A DNA stretch of 9,725 bases from Taibaiella sp. (lineage in GTDB: Bacteria; Bacteroidota; Bacteroidia; Chitinophagales; Chitinophagaceae), in NCBI GenBank assembly GCA_019454705.1, contig JACFNS010000064.1:1-9725 (forward strand), written 5' to 3'. Each line of letters starts with the position of its first letter. The stretch's first letter is position 1. Below the pieces are notes generated by a model. It did no database searches and was not told the DNA's origin. It saw only the letters and a program-made list of their open reading frames with translations. The translations under genes were made by a program, and so were the position numbers. Shown here one piece after another: positions 1 to 7,593 of the stretch.

Positions 1-1551
1 GGGGCTGCGCACTTCCAGGCTATTGGCCATACTCATCAGGTCCACTTTCACCAGCATGTCTCCTGTCAGCACCAGGTTCATATCCGTCAACAGCAGTTCG
101 TTGAAGTCATTGCCGCTCATATACTTCAATATCTCCTGTCTCTCGCTTTCCATTAGTTGGTAATCAACTTTAGCTAGGGCAGCACCACTTAACAGCCTGT
201 TTGTTTGTTCCACTGTATTAAAGGAAGCCCAACGCCAATACCGGTCTTTGACGGAAAGGCTGCCACCCTCGGCAAAACGGTGCAGTTGCCTGAACAGGTT
301 GGTAATTTTATTGCTTCTGCCACGTGGTAACATGCTCCACAATGGCAGGCCTGCTTTTACTAACGAGTTGACAAATGAACTCTGCCTCATTTTCCATTCA
401 GCGGCGTGCTTGTTATAGCCCGCAAACACTTCATCGCCGCCGTCACCGCTCAATGCTACGGTTACGTGTTTGCGCGTGTGGTGACAAAGGATGTACTCAG
501 GGATTGCAGATGAATCAGCAAATGGCTCATCCAGGTAGTCCAGCACATTGTACACATGCTCCAGGAAATCGTTATTGGTGAGCGAGAATACGGTATGGTT
601 GGTCTTGTATTTATCAGCTACAAGTTTGGCATATTTTGTTTCGTCAAAAAATGCATTGTCTTTATACCCTACGGAAAACGTGTTCAGGTTTTTGGTGTAT
701 TTACTTGCCAACGCTACTACTACTGAGGAGTCAATACCCCCACTCAGGAAGGCACCTAAGGGCACATCAGATATCATCCGTTCCTGTACGGATGCATCCA
801 TACGGTTTACCAGTTCCTGTTGTGCGCCATCGTAGGTATAGTTGTTGTAAGCTGATTTGTTGACGTGTATTTCATAATAGGGTTTGTATGCCTGTACACC
901 GCCCGCATTCATGATTATATAGTGCGCCGGCTTCAGTTTAGCTACTCCCTCTATTATGCTTTGCGGCTGGGGTATATAATTCAGTTGCAGGTATTGATGC
1001 AATACTGAATAGTTGAGTTTTTTAGGTATGCCCCATTCCAGCAGTGCTTTCATCTCTGATGCAAATGCAAATTCGTCTTTTGTTGCATAGTAGTTCAGCG
1101 GCTTTTTGCCGTACCTGTCCCTGGCTATCAGCAGTTGACCAGTTTCTTTGTCATAGAATGCGAATGCGAAAAATCCACTCAGCCATTCCAGGCAGTCTTT
1201 CCCATATTCTATCAGCAGGTAAAGCAGTATTTCTGTATCTGAAGTAGTTTTAGGTCCCCCGATTTTTTGCCATATACCGCCCAGGTATTTTGCTGATAAT
1301 TCTTTGTAATTAAAGATTTCCCCATTGAAGGCTATGGTATATCTTTCACTCACATCACTCATTGGCTGTAAGGCTCCTGTCGATGTGTCGATGATAGAAA
1401 GCCTGCGGTGCCCCAGGGCTATGTTATTATGTGTATAAATATCCCCGCAGTCGGGGCCGCGCAAATATAATTTTTCAGTGGATTGTTTTACCTTTACTAT
1501 ATTGCTTAAAGCGTTATTGGTAAAGGCATAATAACCGGTAATACCACACAT
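1..1551 (-). CDS. asnB: Asparagine synthase (glutamine-hydrolysing), C-terminus cut by the window edge
   Basis: This cytoplasmic enzyme makes asparagine from aspartate, ATP and glutamine-derived ammonia. The visible 517 residues start MCGITGYY, giving the Cys that becomes the N-terminal nucleophile of class II glutamine amidotransferases. That domain also shows RGPD (31-34), HRRLSIID (48-55), FNGEIFNY (75-82), SDTE (104-107) and ARDRYGKKPL (143-152). The synthetase domain has the ATP-pyrophosphatase loop LSGGIDSS (269-276), DEPFADSS (341-348), SGDGGDEVFAGY (368-379) and LVKVDLMSMANSLEVRSP (500-517). The reading frame is intact to the first base of the window. Family members usually run to 550-640 residues, so a short C-terminal part is missing. 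The start is fixed by the required Met-Cys. In glycan clusters such proteins sometimes amidate uronic-acid sugars instead of aspartate (WbpS-like). The context allows that here, but the motifs do not decide it. Confidence 0.95.
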   Translation of the reverse strand, partial: MCGITGYYAFTNNALSNIVKVKQSTEKLYLRGPDCGDIYTHNNIALGHRRLSIIDTSTGALQPMSDVSERYTIAFNGEIFNYKELSAKYLGGIWQKIGGPKTTSDTEILLYLLIEYGKDCLEWLSGFFAFAFYDKETGQLLIARDRYGKKPLNYYATKDEFAFASEMKALLEWGIPKKLNYSVLHQYLQLNYIPQPQSIIEGVAKLKPAHYIIMNAGGVQAYKPYYEIHVNKSAYNNYTYDGAQQELVNRMDASVQERMISDVPLGAFLSGGIDSSVVVALASKYTKNLNTFSVGYKDNAFFDETKYAKLVADKYKTNHTVFSLTNNDFLEHVYNVLDYLDEPFADSSAIPEYILCHHTRKHVTVALSGDGGDEVFAGYNKHAAEWKMRQSSFVNSLVKAGLPLWSMLPRGRSNKITNLFRQLHRFAEGGSLSVKDRYWRWASFNTVEQTNRLLSGAALAKVDYQLMESERQEILKYMSGNDFNELLLTDMNLVLTGDMLVKVDLMSMANSLEVRSP

Positions 1552-1570
1552 GCAGAGTAGTTGTTTTTGA

Positions 1571-1601
1571 CAAATTTAGGTACAAAGAAATTCGGGGGCA
1601 A
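1571..1601 (-). promoter_or_regulatory. Candidate Bacteroidota-type promoter for asnB
   Basis: Read on the minus strand, TAAATTTG (complement of 1571-1578) matches the Bacteroidota -7 consensus TAnnTTTG. It is preceded, after exactly 20 bases, by TTG (complement of 1599-1601, within ATTG), the -33 element. Spacing and sequence fit the published TTG-N17-23-TAnnTTTG pattern. Transcription would begin near 1563-1565 and leave a leader of about 12-14 bases before the asnB ATG at 1551. The -33 element overlaps the first base of the start codon of the divergent gene at 1601. No comparable match was found on the plus strand for that gene. This is pattern recognition only. Confidence 0.5.
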
Positions 1602-3010
1602 TGCACGAATCAGATTATCTGCAATTTATAACTTTTCTCGACTTCCTGTTACTGCCTTTTTACCTGGTAGCCATCTTCTTTATCGCTTACCAGATACGTG
1701 AGCGAAGGTACCCCGTAGGTCATCCGTGGAGAAAATACTTTATGCCGGGGTTGATATTCAAAATAGGCGGAGCGATATTTATCAGCCTTATCTACAGGTA
1801 TTATTATGGCTGGGGGGATACTGCCCTCTATCACTGGCATGCCAAGCTTATCAACAGCGCCTTCGATGAGAGCTTTACCAAGTGGTACAATATGCTCTTC
1901 CGCATACCCGAGTGGTACGAGGGGGGCTACTCCAAATATATATCGCAAATGGACTGGTACCAGGCCCCGGCAGAGTACACGGTATGTACCATTGTGGCAA
2001 TATTGATGATATTCACCTTTAATACCTTTTTGCCTACGGCGGTGATATTGGCGTCTATAGCTTTTACGGGTATCTGGGCGCTGTTCCGAACGTTTGCTAC
2101 CAAGTTTCCTGATTATACCCGTTACATCGCTATCGCTACATTGTTTATCCCCAGCACTATTATGTGGGGGTCGGGCATATTCAAGGACACGATTTGTATG
2201 TTTAGTCTTGGCTGGATGACTTATGGTGCATTCCGATTACTCATTAACAGGGACTTTCGTTTCCGTACTGTGGCAATCACGGCAATAGCGTTTGCTTTGC
2301 TGGCTACTATTAAGTTGTACATCCTTATTGCGTTCGTGCCTGCTATTATTTTCTGGATTCTCGCCAGCTACTCGCACAAGGTAAGGAGCGCTTTTATGCG
2401 GTTTATCTTAAAGTTCGGTGTGATGGCTGTCTGCGTTGGTGGTTTCGTATATGTGATGCAGGAATACTCTGAAGTGTTTGGTAAGTATTCACTGGATAAG
2501 ATTGCAAATACGTCATATCTTATCAGTAGCTATATACAGGAGCAGTCGGGTGACGAGGGTAGTGCCTACAACCTGGGGGAAATGGACCCATCTGCATTTG
2601 GTATGCTAAAGAAATTTCCTGCAGCGGTAAACGTAACGTTGTTTCGCCCCTACCTGTGGGAAACACGTAAAGTAATACAGCTGATTAACGCCCTGGAAGC
2701 GACCATACTTTTGCTGATAACAATAAAAGTATTTGTATCCGTTGGGTTTATGCAGTTTTGGCGAACGGTTTTTTCTGACCCTACGATACAGTTTTGTATG
2801 ATATTCACATTGGTGTTTGCTTTCGCGGTGGGGGTATCATCGGGTAACTTTGGTACACTGTCCCGTTACCGCATTCCCTGTTTGCCCTTCTATGGATTGA
2901 CGCTGGTATTAGTGTATTATAAACACTTCCCGATACAGATTAACCTCTTATCATTTGGTATTGTGAGCCGTAGAAAAATAGCCTGGTTTAATAAAGGAAT
3001 AGCCGGATAA
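1601..3010 (+). CDS. Polytopic membrane protein, possible polysaccharide polymerase or GT-C-like glycosyltransferase
   Basis: A 469-residue integral inner-membrane protein with about 10-12 hydrophobic segments, roughly at 8-31, 48-66, 126-163 (two), 174-190, 196-214, 222-257 (two), 268-286, 362-381, 396-414 and 426-441. Two long hydrophilic loops stand out. Residues 67-125 begin YYYGWGDTALYHWHAK, and residues 287-361 include TLFRPYLWE (346-354). Other recognisable stretches are PSTIMWGSGIFKD (184-196) and NFGTLSRYRIPCLPF (416-430), which I associate with polymerase-like proteins in Bacteroidota glycan clusters. Polymerases and GT-C enzymes share this architecture but little sequence, so the role is inferred from topology and neighbours. 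An acidic residue in an early external loop (D73) would fit a GT-C catalytic Asp. The gene is the only one on the plus strand. It is divergent from asnB by 49 bp and its end overlaps the facing glycosyltransferase gene by 23 bp. A GGGGG run 3 bases before the ATG is the only Shine-Dalgarno-like sequence. An O-antigen ligase-like role is another possibility. Confidence 0.75.
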   Translation: MHESDYLQFITFLDFLLLPFYLVAIFFIAYQIRERRYPVGHPWRKYFMPGLIFKIGGAIFISLIYRYYYGWGDTALYHWHAKLINSAFDESFTKWYNMLFRIPEWYEGGYSKYISQMDWYQAPAEYTVCTIVAILMIFTFNTFLPTAVILASIAFTGIWALFRTFATKFPDYTRYIAIATLFIPSTIMWGSGIFKDTICMFSLGWMTYGAFRLLINRDFRFRTVAITAIAFALLATIKLYILIAFVPAIIFWILASYSHKVRSAFMRFILKFGVMAVCVGGFVYVMQEYSEVFGKYSLDKIANTSYLISSYIQEQSGDEGSAYNLGEMDPSAFGMLKKFPAAVNVTLFRPYLWETRKVIQLINALEATILLLITIKVFVSVGFMQFWRTVFSDPTIQFCMIFTLVFAFAVGVSSGNFGTLSRYRIPCLPFYGLTLVLVYYKHFPIQINLLSFGIVSRRKIAWFNKGIAG

Positions 3011-4073
3011 ATTTTTCTTTATTGGCAGCTATGCTGTATTCGTTCAGCATTTTTGCCCTACCTGCAGCGCCGGCTTTTTTTCTGAATTCTGCATCAGACA
3101 CCAATGCTTTTATGGCAGATTTCCATTGCTCTGCCGAGGTGCATAGGTAGCCATTGACGCCGTCTTCAACTATTACTTTATTCACCCCTACAGGGCTGGC
3201 TACTGCAGGTATGCCCAGCGATAGGTATTGTATGAGTTTGAACCCGCACTTGCCCTCGCTCCATGCATCGTCTTTCAGTGGCATTACGCCAATGTTCATT
3301 TTCAGCAGGTCCTGTATCTCAGTTGCCTCATTCCAGTTGATGAATTCCCAGTTCTTGAGGGGTAACTCTGGCTTTTTGTTGGCAATGAGTACAAACCTTG
3401 TATTCAGTTCCTGTTCAGCATATACCAGTACATCCATTATCTCATCCAGGTAGGGGATGGTGCTGTGGCTACCCGTCCAGCCAATGGTTACTTGCCCTGT
3501 AGTATGTTCTTTAACGCCGTTGTGCATACGCGCCATATCTACGCAGGTAGGTATCAGCACTACATTGTTGTTGTATTGTCTTGCATAATTGCATAAGTAG
3601 TCGTTGCCGCCTACAACGGTATGCGACCATTTGCAGATGTAACGAACTTTCCAGAATGACTTAAGCCAGGATGCCAATCGGTTTTCGTTGCTGGTATTCG
3701 GTATCCATATAGCATCATCAAAATCGTATATCATTTTTTTGCCCCACAACTTCGCTACTATCCACTCAAATACGGGTGGCCCCATGGGTGCGCCCTCCCT
3801 GTGTACAAACACATAATCGTATTGGTGTACATCAACCAATACAGTTTTCAGGCGTTTAAGGTAGCCTTTAATGATGCCACCTGCTTTCTGTATAGCTGAA
3901 CCTTTTTTATATAAAATGTCCCATGTGCGGGCACTGATAAATGGGGCGATGGTATATTCAATACCTGCTTCCTGCAAATAGGGTTCAAACAACTCAACAC
4001 GAAAGCGTTGCGAGGGCGCATGCCTCACAGGGTAGGGAACCATGAATAATATTTTTACTTTTTTCCTGCTCAT
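2988..4073 (-). CDS. Glycosyltransferase, GT4-like (GT-B fold), last gene of the operon
   Basis: A 361-residue cytoplasmic glycosyltransferase that probably moves a sugar from a nucleotide donor to a lipid-linked glycan. The N-terminal half opens with a Rossmann strand, KVKILFMVPYP (5-15), and includes SQRFRVELFEPYL (21-33), HREGAPMGPP (91-100) and YDFDDAIW (116-123). The C-terminal donor half has GWTGSHST (198-205), then EGKCGFKLIQYLSLGIPAVA (273-292) with PVGVN (294-298). This last region is where GT4 enzymes have EX7E. E273 is present, but the residue eight places on is I281 and no second Glu follows; K and Q around it match a GT4 subfamily with the pattern K-x-G-(F/Y)-K-x-x-Q-Y. No signal peptide or membrane segment is seen. 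Its ATG overlaps the stop of the upstream gene as ATGA. Its last 23 bp overlap the facing membrane-protein gene. Donor and acceptor cannot be read from sequence. Confidence 0.88.
   Translation of the reverse strand: MSRKKVKILFMVPYPVRHAPSQRFRVELFEPYLQEAGIEYTIAPFISARTWDILYKKGSAIQKAGGIIKGYLKRLKTVLVDVHQYDYVFVHREGAPMGPPVFEWIVAKLWGKKMIYDFDDAIWIPNTSNENRLASWLKSFWKVRYICKWSHTVVGGNDYLCNYARQYNNNVVLIPTCVDMARMHNGVKEHTTGQVTIGWTGSHSTIPYLDEIMDVLVYAEQELNTRFVLIANKKPELPLKNWEFINWNEATEIQDLLKMNIGVMPLKDDAWSEGKCGFKLIQYLSLGIPAVASPVGVNKVIVEDGVNGYLCTSAEQWKSAIKALVSDAEFRKKAGAAGRAKMLNEYSIAANKEKFIRLFLY
3031..3054 (+). terminator. Weak candidate terminator for the membrane-protein gene
   Basis: ATGCTG (3031-3036) and CAGCAT (3045-3050) form a perfect 6-bp stem around an 8-base loop, and the T run starting at the stem's last base covers 3050-3054. 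It begins 21 bp past the stop of the plus-strand gene, inside the coding region of the facing glycosyltransferase. A second T run of seven (3075-3081) follows a short GC-rich palindrome (GCCGGC, 3069-3074). The stem is short, so this is tentative. No other terminator-like structure separates the two converging genes. Confidence 0.3.
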
Positions 4074-5194
4074 GTTGCAGACAATATTTGCCGCATTTGT
4101 TGTTTGTATGTTTCTATGTTGAATTTGTGCCTTACGTATTCTTTGCCTGCCTTGGCATATTGTTTGCGCAATTCGGTGTCAGAAGTCAAAGCCAATATAG
4201 CGTCTCGCATTGCATTGATGTCGTTTACCGGTACAGTAATACCCGTGCGTTCGTGCACAACTATTTCTTCAGGTCCACCGCAGCGTGTGGCTATAAGAGC
4301 TGTGCCGTAAAATGCCGCCTCGAGGCAGGTCATCGAAAATGACTCAGCTTCAGAGAAGTTAAGAACAATATCAGCACCTTTTATGGATTGTTCAACATTG
4401 TTGTTAAAAGGCAAAAAATTTACTGCGCTTGCAAGTCCAAATTCCTTGGTGCGTTGTTCCAGTTCGTTTTTAAACTCTCTGTTCTTTTCCAGCCCCATAT
4501 CCCCGCCCATGAATGTTAGCTTAATGCTGTCATTCTTTTGATAAGCCTGTGCAAAGGCTTCCAGTGCTGCATCCTGCCCTTTACCCTGTATATAGTTAGC
4601 CAGGTATAATATAGATACTACTTCTTTTGCTGTGTAATCTTTTTCGGGAAGTTCCTCAGTCAGTTGTACTGGGTCGTACATCCTAACAGCTTTGGTATGC
4701 GCGGGCAGTTGTTTCAGTACAGCATCCGATACAGCAATCACTTTGTGTGAATATCTCAACCCTAAGCCTACCCACAGATTGCGTAGTGGCGATGGCATTA
4801 CGAAGGGCAGAAACCGCACATAAGTGAGTAGTTTGCCTTTGAAGCCAAATATTTTGGACGTAGCCCCCAGCAGGTTGTAAAAATCATTTACCTGTATTGC
4901 ATCCACCTGTTCTTTTCCTATGATGTTCAGCAGGGTGAAAGTATTGCGTAGTAAAGCAAAGGGATAGAGCAATAAGACGCTGATAGAACGTTTAATCTCT
5001 ACCATGGGTAGAGTATATACTGTTATTCCCTTGTCCCTTAATAATTGTACAAGAGTACTATTCTTGTTCAATACAAAAATAAATCTGTGCTCACCTGATA
5101 ATAATTCAGCCTCGTTCAGTGCGCATTTGAATGCACCTGTAAAGGCTGTTGAATTATCTATTATCAGTATGGTCACGTTTGTATGTTTATCCAA
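4070..5194 (-). CDS. Glycosyltransferase family 4 protein with a TTG or GTG start
   Basis: A GT-B retaining-type glycosyltransferase of up to 374 residues. Strand 1 is NVTILIIDN (6-14), followed by STAFTGAFK (15-23) in the place of the usual glycine-rich loop. IAVSDAV (153-159) is the typical end of the N-terminal domain. The donor domain has YIQGKGQD (201-208), FMGGD (228-232), the EX7E motif ESFSMTCLE (E284, E292) and RCGGPEEIV (304-312). The longest frame opens with TTG at 5194, directly after an in-frame TAA, so no upstream ATG is available. GTG at codon 7 (5176-5174) would give MTILIID, a more usual beginning for this fold, so the true start is uncertain. The TTG reading overlaps the upstream gene by 8 bp; the GTG reading leaves a 10-bp gap. 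The end overlaps the next gene by 4 bp. The protein probably adds one sugar of the repeat unit, with unknown specificity. Confidence 0.9.
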   Translation of the reverse strand: MDKHTNVTILIIDNSTAFTGAFKCALNEAELLSGEHRFIFVLNKNSTLVQLLRDKGITVYTLPMVEIKRSISVLLLYPFALLRNTFTLLNIIGKEQVDAIQVNDFYNLLGATSKIFGFKGKLLTYVRFLPFVMPSPLRNLWVGLGLRYSHKVIAVSDAVLKQLPAHTKAVRMYDPVQLTEELPEKDYTAKEVVSILYLANYIQGKGQDAALEAFAQAYQKNDSIKLTFMGGDMGLEKNREFKNELEQRTKEFGLASAVNFLPFNNNVEQSIKGADIVLNFSEAESFSMTCLEAAFYGTALIATRCGGPEEIVVHERTGITVPVNDINAMRDAILALTSDTELRKQYAKAGKEYVRHKFNIETYKQQMRQILSAT

Positions 5195-6392
5195 TTACTT
5201 TTTGCCACTCGCTCAGCAGTGTACCCAACGTAAAACGATTGGTCAGTTTATTAAATTCTTCAGCAGATGGGGTAGGGCTATCCAGCCAGTAATTTATTTC
5301 GTCCGTCCACTGTTGGGTAATGTCTTCAGTTATGTCATGCAGTAATGGCAAGAGCGTACCCACAGGCGTGCGGATTGCCTTAGTTATGGGGTCATGTCCT
5401 AACCCCTCTACATGCAGTATCTCCCGCGGGCCTGTAGGGCAGTCTGTGCTCACTACGGGCTTGTTGCAAATCAAAGCCTCAGCCAATACATTAGGGAAGC
5501 CTTCCCATGATGAAGAGAGTGCGAAAACCGTACTATGCTTGTAATATTTGAATGCATTTTTCCTGAAACCCATAAAGTACAGGTCCGCATCTTTGTATTT
5601 ACCATTCCAGTTGCATACTGTTAAGCCCAGGCTTTCTGCCAGTGCTTCCAATTCAGTATGCAGTTCTCCATCGCCCAATATCATCAGCCTCGCGTCTGAA
5701 TGTTCTTTTACGCGTTTGAGTATCCTTATCAATTTGTCATGCTCTTTGGCAACATGTAGCCGGCCCGATGTAATGATAACCTGTTTTGAAAATATCTTTT
5801 CTTCTTCGGGGGTAAGTGGCTGGTTAGCGTTATTCAATACTTCCTCTACTTCATAAAAGTTGAAAATAACTTTCAGTTTCCTGTAGCTGATATTAAAATA
5901 AATATGAAGTTCGTCAGCCAGCGCCTGTGTTACACAAACAATTGTGTCCGCCCGTTTGTACAGGAAGGGTATAAGTGCTTTTTTGCGCACAGTACCCATC
6001 CAGCCGCTGATGACCTTATCAAACATCTTGGACCCTCGGATACTCAGCACTATCTTTTCTTTCCCCTTGGTCAGTACATTCACATAGTCAGGCCCTTCCA
6101 GGAAGCTGATGGACACATCAATTTTGTATTCCTTTTTAATCTGTTTAATACGCTTCAATCTGTATCTCCATGCACCTATCTTTTGTATGACATTACTGCT
6201 TTCAGGCGGGTCTACAAATATTACTTCTTTACAGGTTTTATAGTACTGTACCCTGTCTTTGCCTGAGAGTATACATAAAACTACATTATATCCCGCCTGT
6301 TCCAGGTGGTAGCTCAATAGGGAGATGGAGCGTTCAGCACCACCTTTGCCCAATTCAGAACCTAGTAGTAATATATTCTTCTTACCTGTCAT
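5187..6392 (-). CDS. Glycosyltransferase family 4 protein with GGAER motif
   Basis: A 401-residue cytoplasmic or membrane-associated GT-B enzyme. The N-terminal domain starts KNILLLGSELGKGGAERS (5-22), the glycine-rich GGAER loop common in GT4 enzymes that extend lipid-linked oligosaccharides. ADTIVCVTQALADEL (148-162) closes this domain. The donor domain shows SGRLHVAKEHD (209-219), the conserved position for a phosphate-binding Arg and Lys, then ILGDGEL (238-244). The EX7E motif is EGFPNVLAE (E297, E305), and STDCPTGPREIL (315-326) follows it. EGFPNVLAEA together with CPTGPREIL resembles PglA/PglH/PglJ-type HexNAc transferases; this is a resemblance only, not a specificity call. The ATG at 6392 lies inside the upstream gene (11-bp overlap) and the end overlaps the next gene by 8 bp, so translation is probably coupled. 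The length is normal for the family and no key residue is missing. Confidence 0.92.
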   Translation of the reverse strand: MTGKKNILLLGSELGKGGAERSISLLSYHLEQAGYNVVLCILSGKDRVQYYKTCKEVIFVDPPESSNVIQKIGAWRYRLKRIKQIKKEYKIDVSISFLEGPDYVNVLTKGKEKIVLSIRGSKMFDKVISGWMGTVRKKALIPFLYKRADTIVCVTQALADELHIYFNISYRKLKVIFNFYEVEEVLNNANQPLTPEEEKIFSKQVIITSGRLHVAKEHDKLIRILKRVKEHSDARLMILGDGELHTELEALAESLGLTVCNWNGKYKDADLYFMGFRKNAFKYYKHSTVFALSSSWEGFPNVLAEALICNKPVVSTDCPTGPREILHVEGLGHDPITKAIRTPVGTLLPLLHDITEDITQQWTDEINYWLDSPTPSAEEFNKLTNRFTLGTLLSEWQKVIG

Positions 6393-7590
6393 TTAACTCG
6401 TTTGCTATAAAGTCACTCACTTCTTTGATAAAATCTTCAAAGCTGTAATTATCCATATTTTCTTTTGCGTTCAGCCCGATGGCTGCATTTTCTTCTCTAT
6501 GATGAAATGCCCAGAGTATCTTTTCTTTTATAGCTTGTGCATCTCTTATGGGCACTATATATCCGCCACCATTACCTCTTGCTATCAACTCGCTGGAGCC
6601 GGCATTGTCAGTTATCAGCACCGGCACTGCATAATGTGCTGCCTCCAGGGCGGATACAGGTGCGCCGTCTATCAGGCTGGGCGCTGCAAACAGGTCCAGC
6701 TGTTGCATAAAACCTGCAATGTCTGTCACCTGCCCCAGGAATTGCACTTTAGTAAGATTGCTGAAACGCTTCTTCACATATTCATCAACTATTGGGTGCA
6801 GTGGGCCTCCAATTAGCAGTTCCATATCAGCATCCTCATTTTCTTTTACTATTTCTGCCCATGCTTCCAGCAGGTAATGAAGCCCTTTAAGCACAACTGT
6901 GTACGCCAGGTAGCCTACTACGAATTTACCGCCTGCAGGTTTTCTTTTGCTTACGTCATATGCCGGGAAGTCAGGGGTCATATGCCCCGTCATGTTCAGG
7001 TTCACACCCTTGAATACTTTTGAAACTGCATAGGTTTTATACGCTGTCGGCAACGAACCAATAACCACATCCAGGTGTTGCATGGTGTCATTGAAGTATT
7101 TATTGCGCTTGTCGTATGTGTAGGAGTCTATTGCTGTTGCTCCAAGTTTCTTATTTTCTTCGTTTACTATATCATACATATAGTTGTCTTCCGGTGTGCC
7201 GGATAGTAGTATGGTTTTAATGCCCAGTTTTTTCGCCTTTCTGAATGTACGTTTCAGGTAGGGTTGTGTTGCGAAAACTATGTCAATGGAATTGTCAATC
7301 TTTTTAGCACAAAACCAGTCGAACAGCCGCTCCTGCAGGAAACGGAATTGGTGTGTTTTAAAGTTGAAAATATTATTCAGCTTGTTCAGGATAAACAGGT
7401 AGTACCGGGAAAAGAATGATACAGGCTCGCTGGGGAATGGGGTTTCGAATTTGCCTTTCGAGTGGACAACAAATGTTTTCAGCAATCCCCTGCGGTGCAG
7501 CTCTTTCGACAGGATATAGCCTAATCTTGCCATGCCTTGCCCGCTGGTGGCAGTCAGCGACTGAAATGATATGACCATTACTTTGCCCAT
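6382..7590 (-). CDS. Glycosyltransferase, GT4-like, downstream member of a tandem paralogous pair
   Basis: A 402-residue GT-B glycosyltransferase closely related to its upstream neighbour (7594-8811). Residues 2-72 align without gaps to residues 5-75 of that protein, and by hand count 52 of 71 are identical. This includes SFQSLTA (8-14), HSKGKFETPFPSEPVS (43-58) and SRYYLFILNKLN (61-72). The donor domain has VVLKGLHYLLEAW (232-244), with the usual Lys-Gly, and LLIGGPL (258-264). In PSLIDGAPVSALEAAHY (304-320) the catalytic-region pattern is D308-x7-E316, with Asp replacing the first Glu of EX7E. The C-terminal part is less like the neighbour, about 30 of 56 identical from residue 312. No signal peptide is seen. 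The start at 7590 gives GKVMVISFQ, matching GKILVVSFQ in the paralogue; an ATG at codon 5 is less likely. It starts 3 bp after the upstream stop and its end overlaps the next gene by 11 bp. Confidence 0.88.
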   Translation of the reverse strand: MGKVMVISFQSLTATSGQGMARLGYILSKELHRRGLLKTFVVHSKGKFETPFPSEPVSFFSRYYLFILNKLNNIFNFKTHQFRFLQERLFDWFCAKKIDNSIDIVFATQPYLKRTFRKAKKLGIKTILLSGTPEDNYMYDIVNEENKKLGATAIDSYTYDKRNKYFNDTMQHLDVVIGSLPTAYKTYAVSKVFKGVNLNMTGHMTPDFPAYDVSKRKPAGGKFVVGYLAYTVVLKGLHYLLEAWAEIVKENEDADMELLIGGPLHPIVDEYVKKRFSNLTKVQFLGQVTDIAGFMQQLDLFAAPSLIDGAPVSALEAAHYAVPVLITDNAGSSELIARGNGGGYIVPIRDAQAIKEKILWAFHHREENAAIGLNAKENMDNYSFEDFIKEVSDFIANELNDR

Positions 7591-7593
7591 AGC

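Noticed and set aside
375..1247. Several plus-strand open frames of 67-95 codons
   Set aside because: They lie antisense within the asparagine synthase gene, whose minus-strand translation is continuous and matches the family motif by motif. The plus-strand products have low-complexity, Ser- and Cys-rich composition and no recognisable domain.
1649..2006. Minus-strand frame of 99 codons and plus-strand alternative frame of 66 codons
   Set aside because: Both sit inside the membrane-protein gene, have no domain or plausible start signal, and are explained as shadows of its coding frame.
3061..3081. GC-rich palindrome followed by seven T as a second terminator
   Set aside because: GCCGGC has no loop and flanking pairing adds almost nothing, so a stable hairpin is unlikely. 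It also lies in glycosyltransferase coding sequence.
5004..6816. Plus-strand frames of 74-120 codons antisense to the glycosyltransferase genes
   Set aside because: They run opposite to well-supported glycosyltransferase coding regions and show no family motif; they are chance open frames. The same holds for those at 3154-3453, 4088-4342 and 7976-8254.
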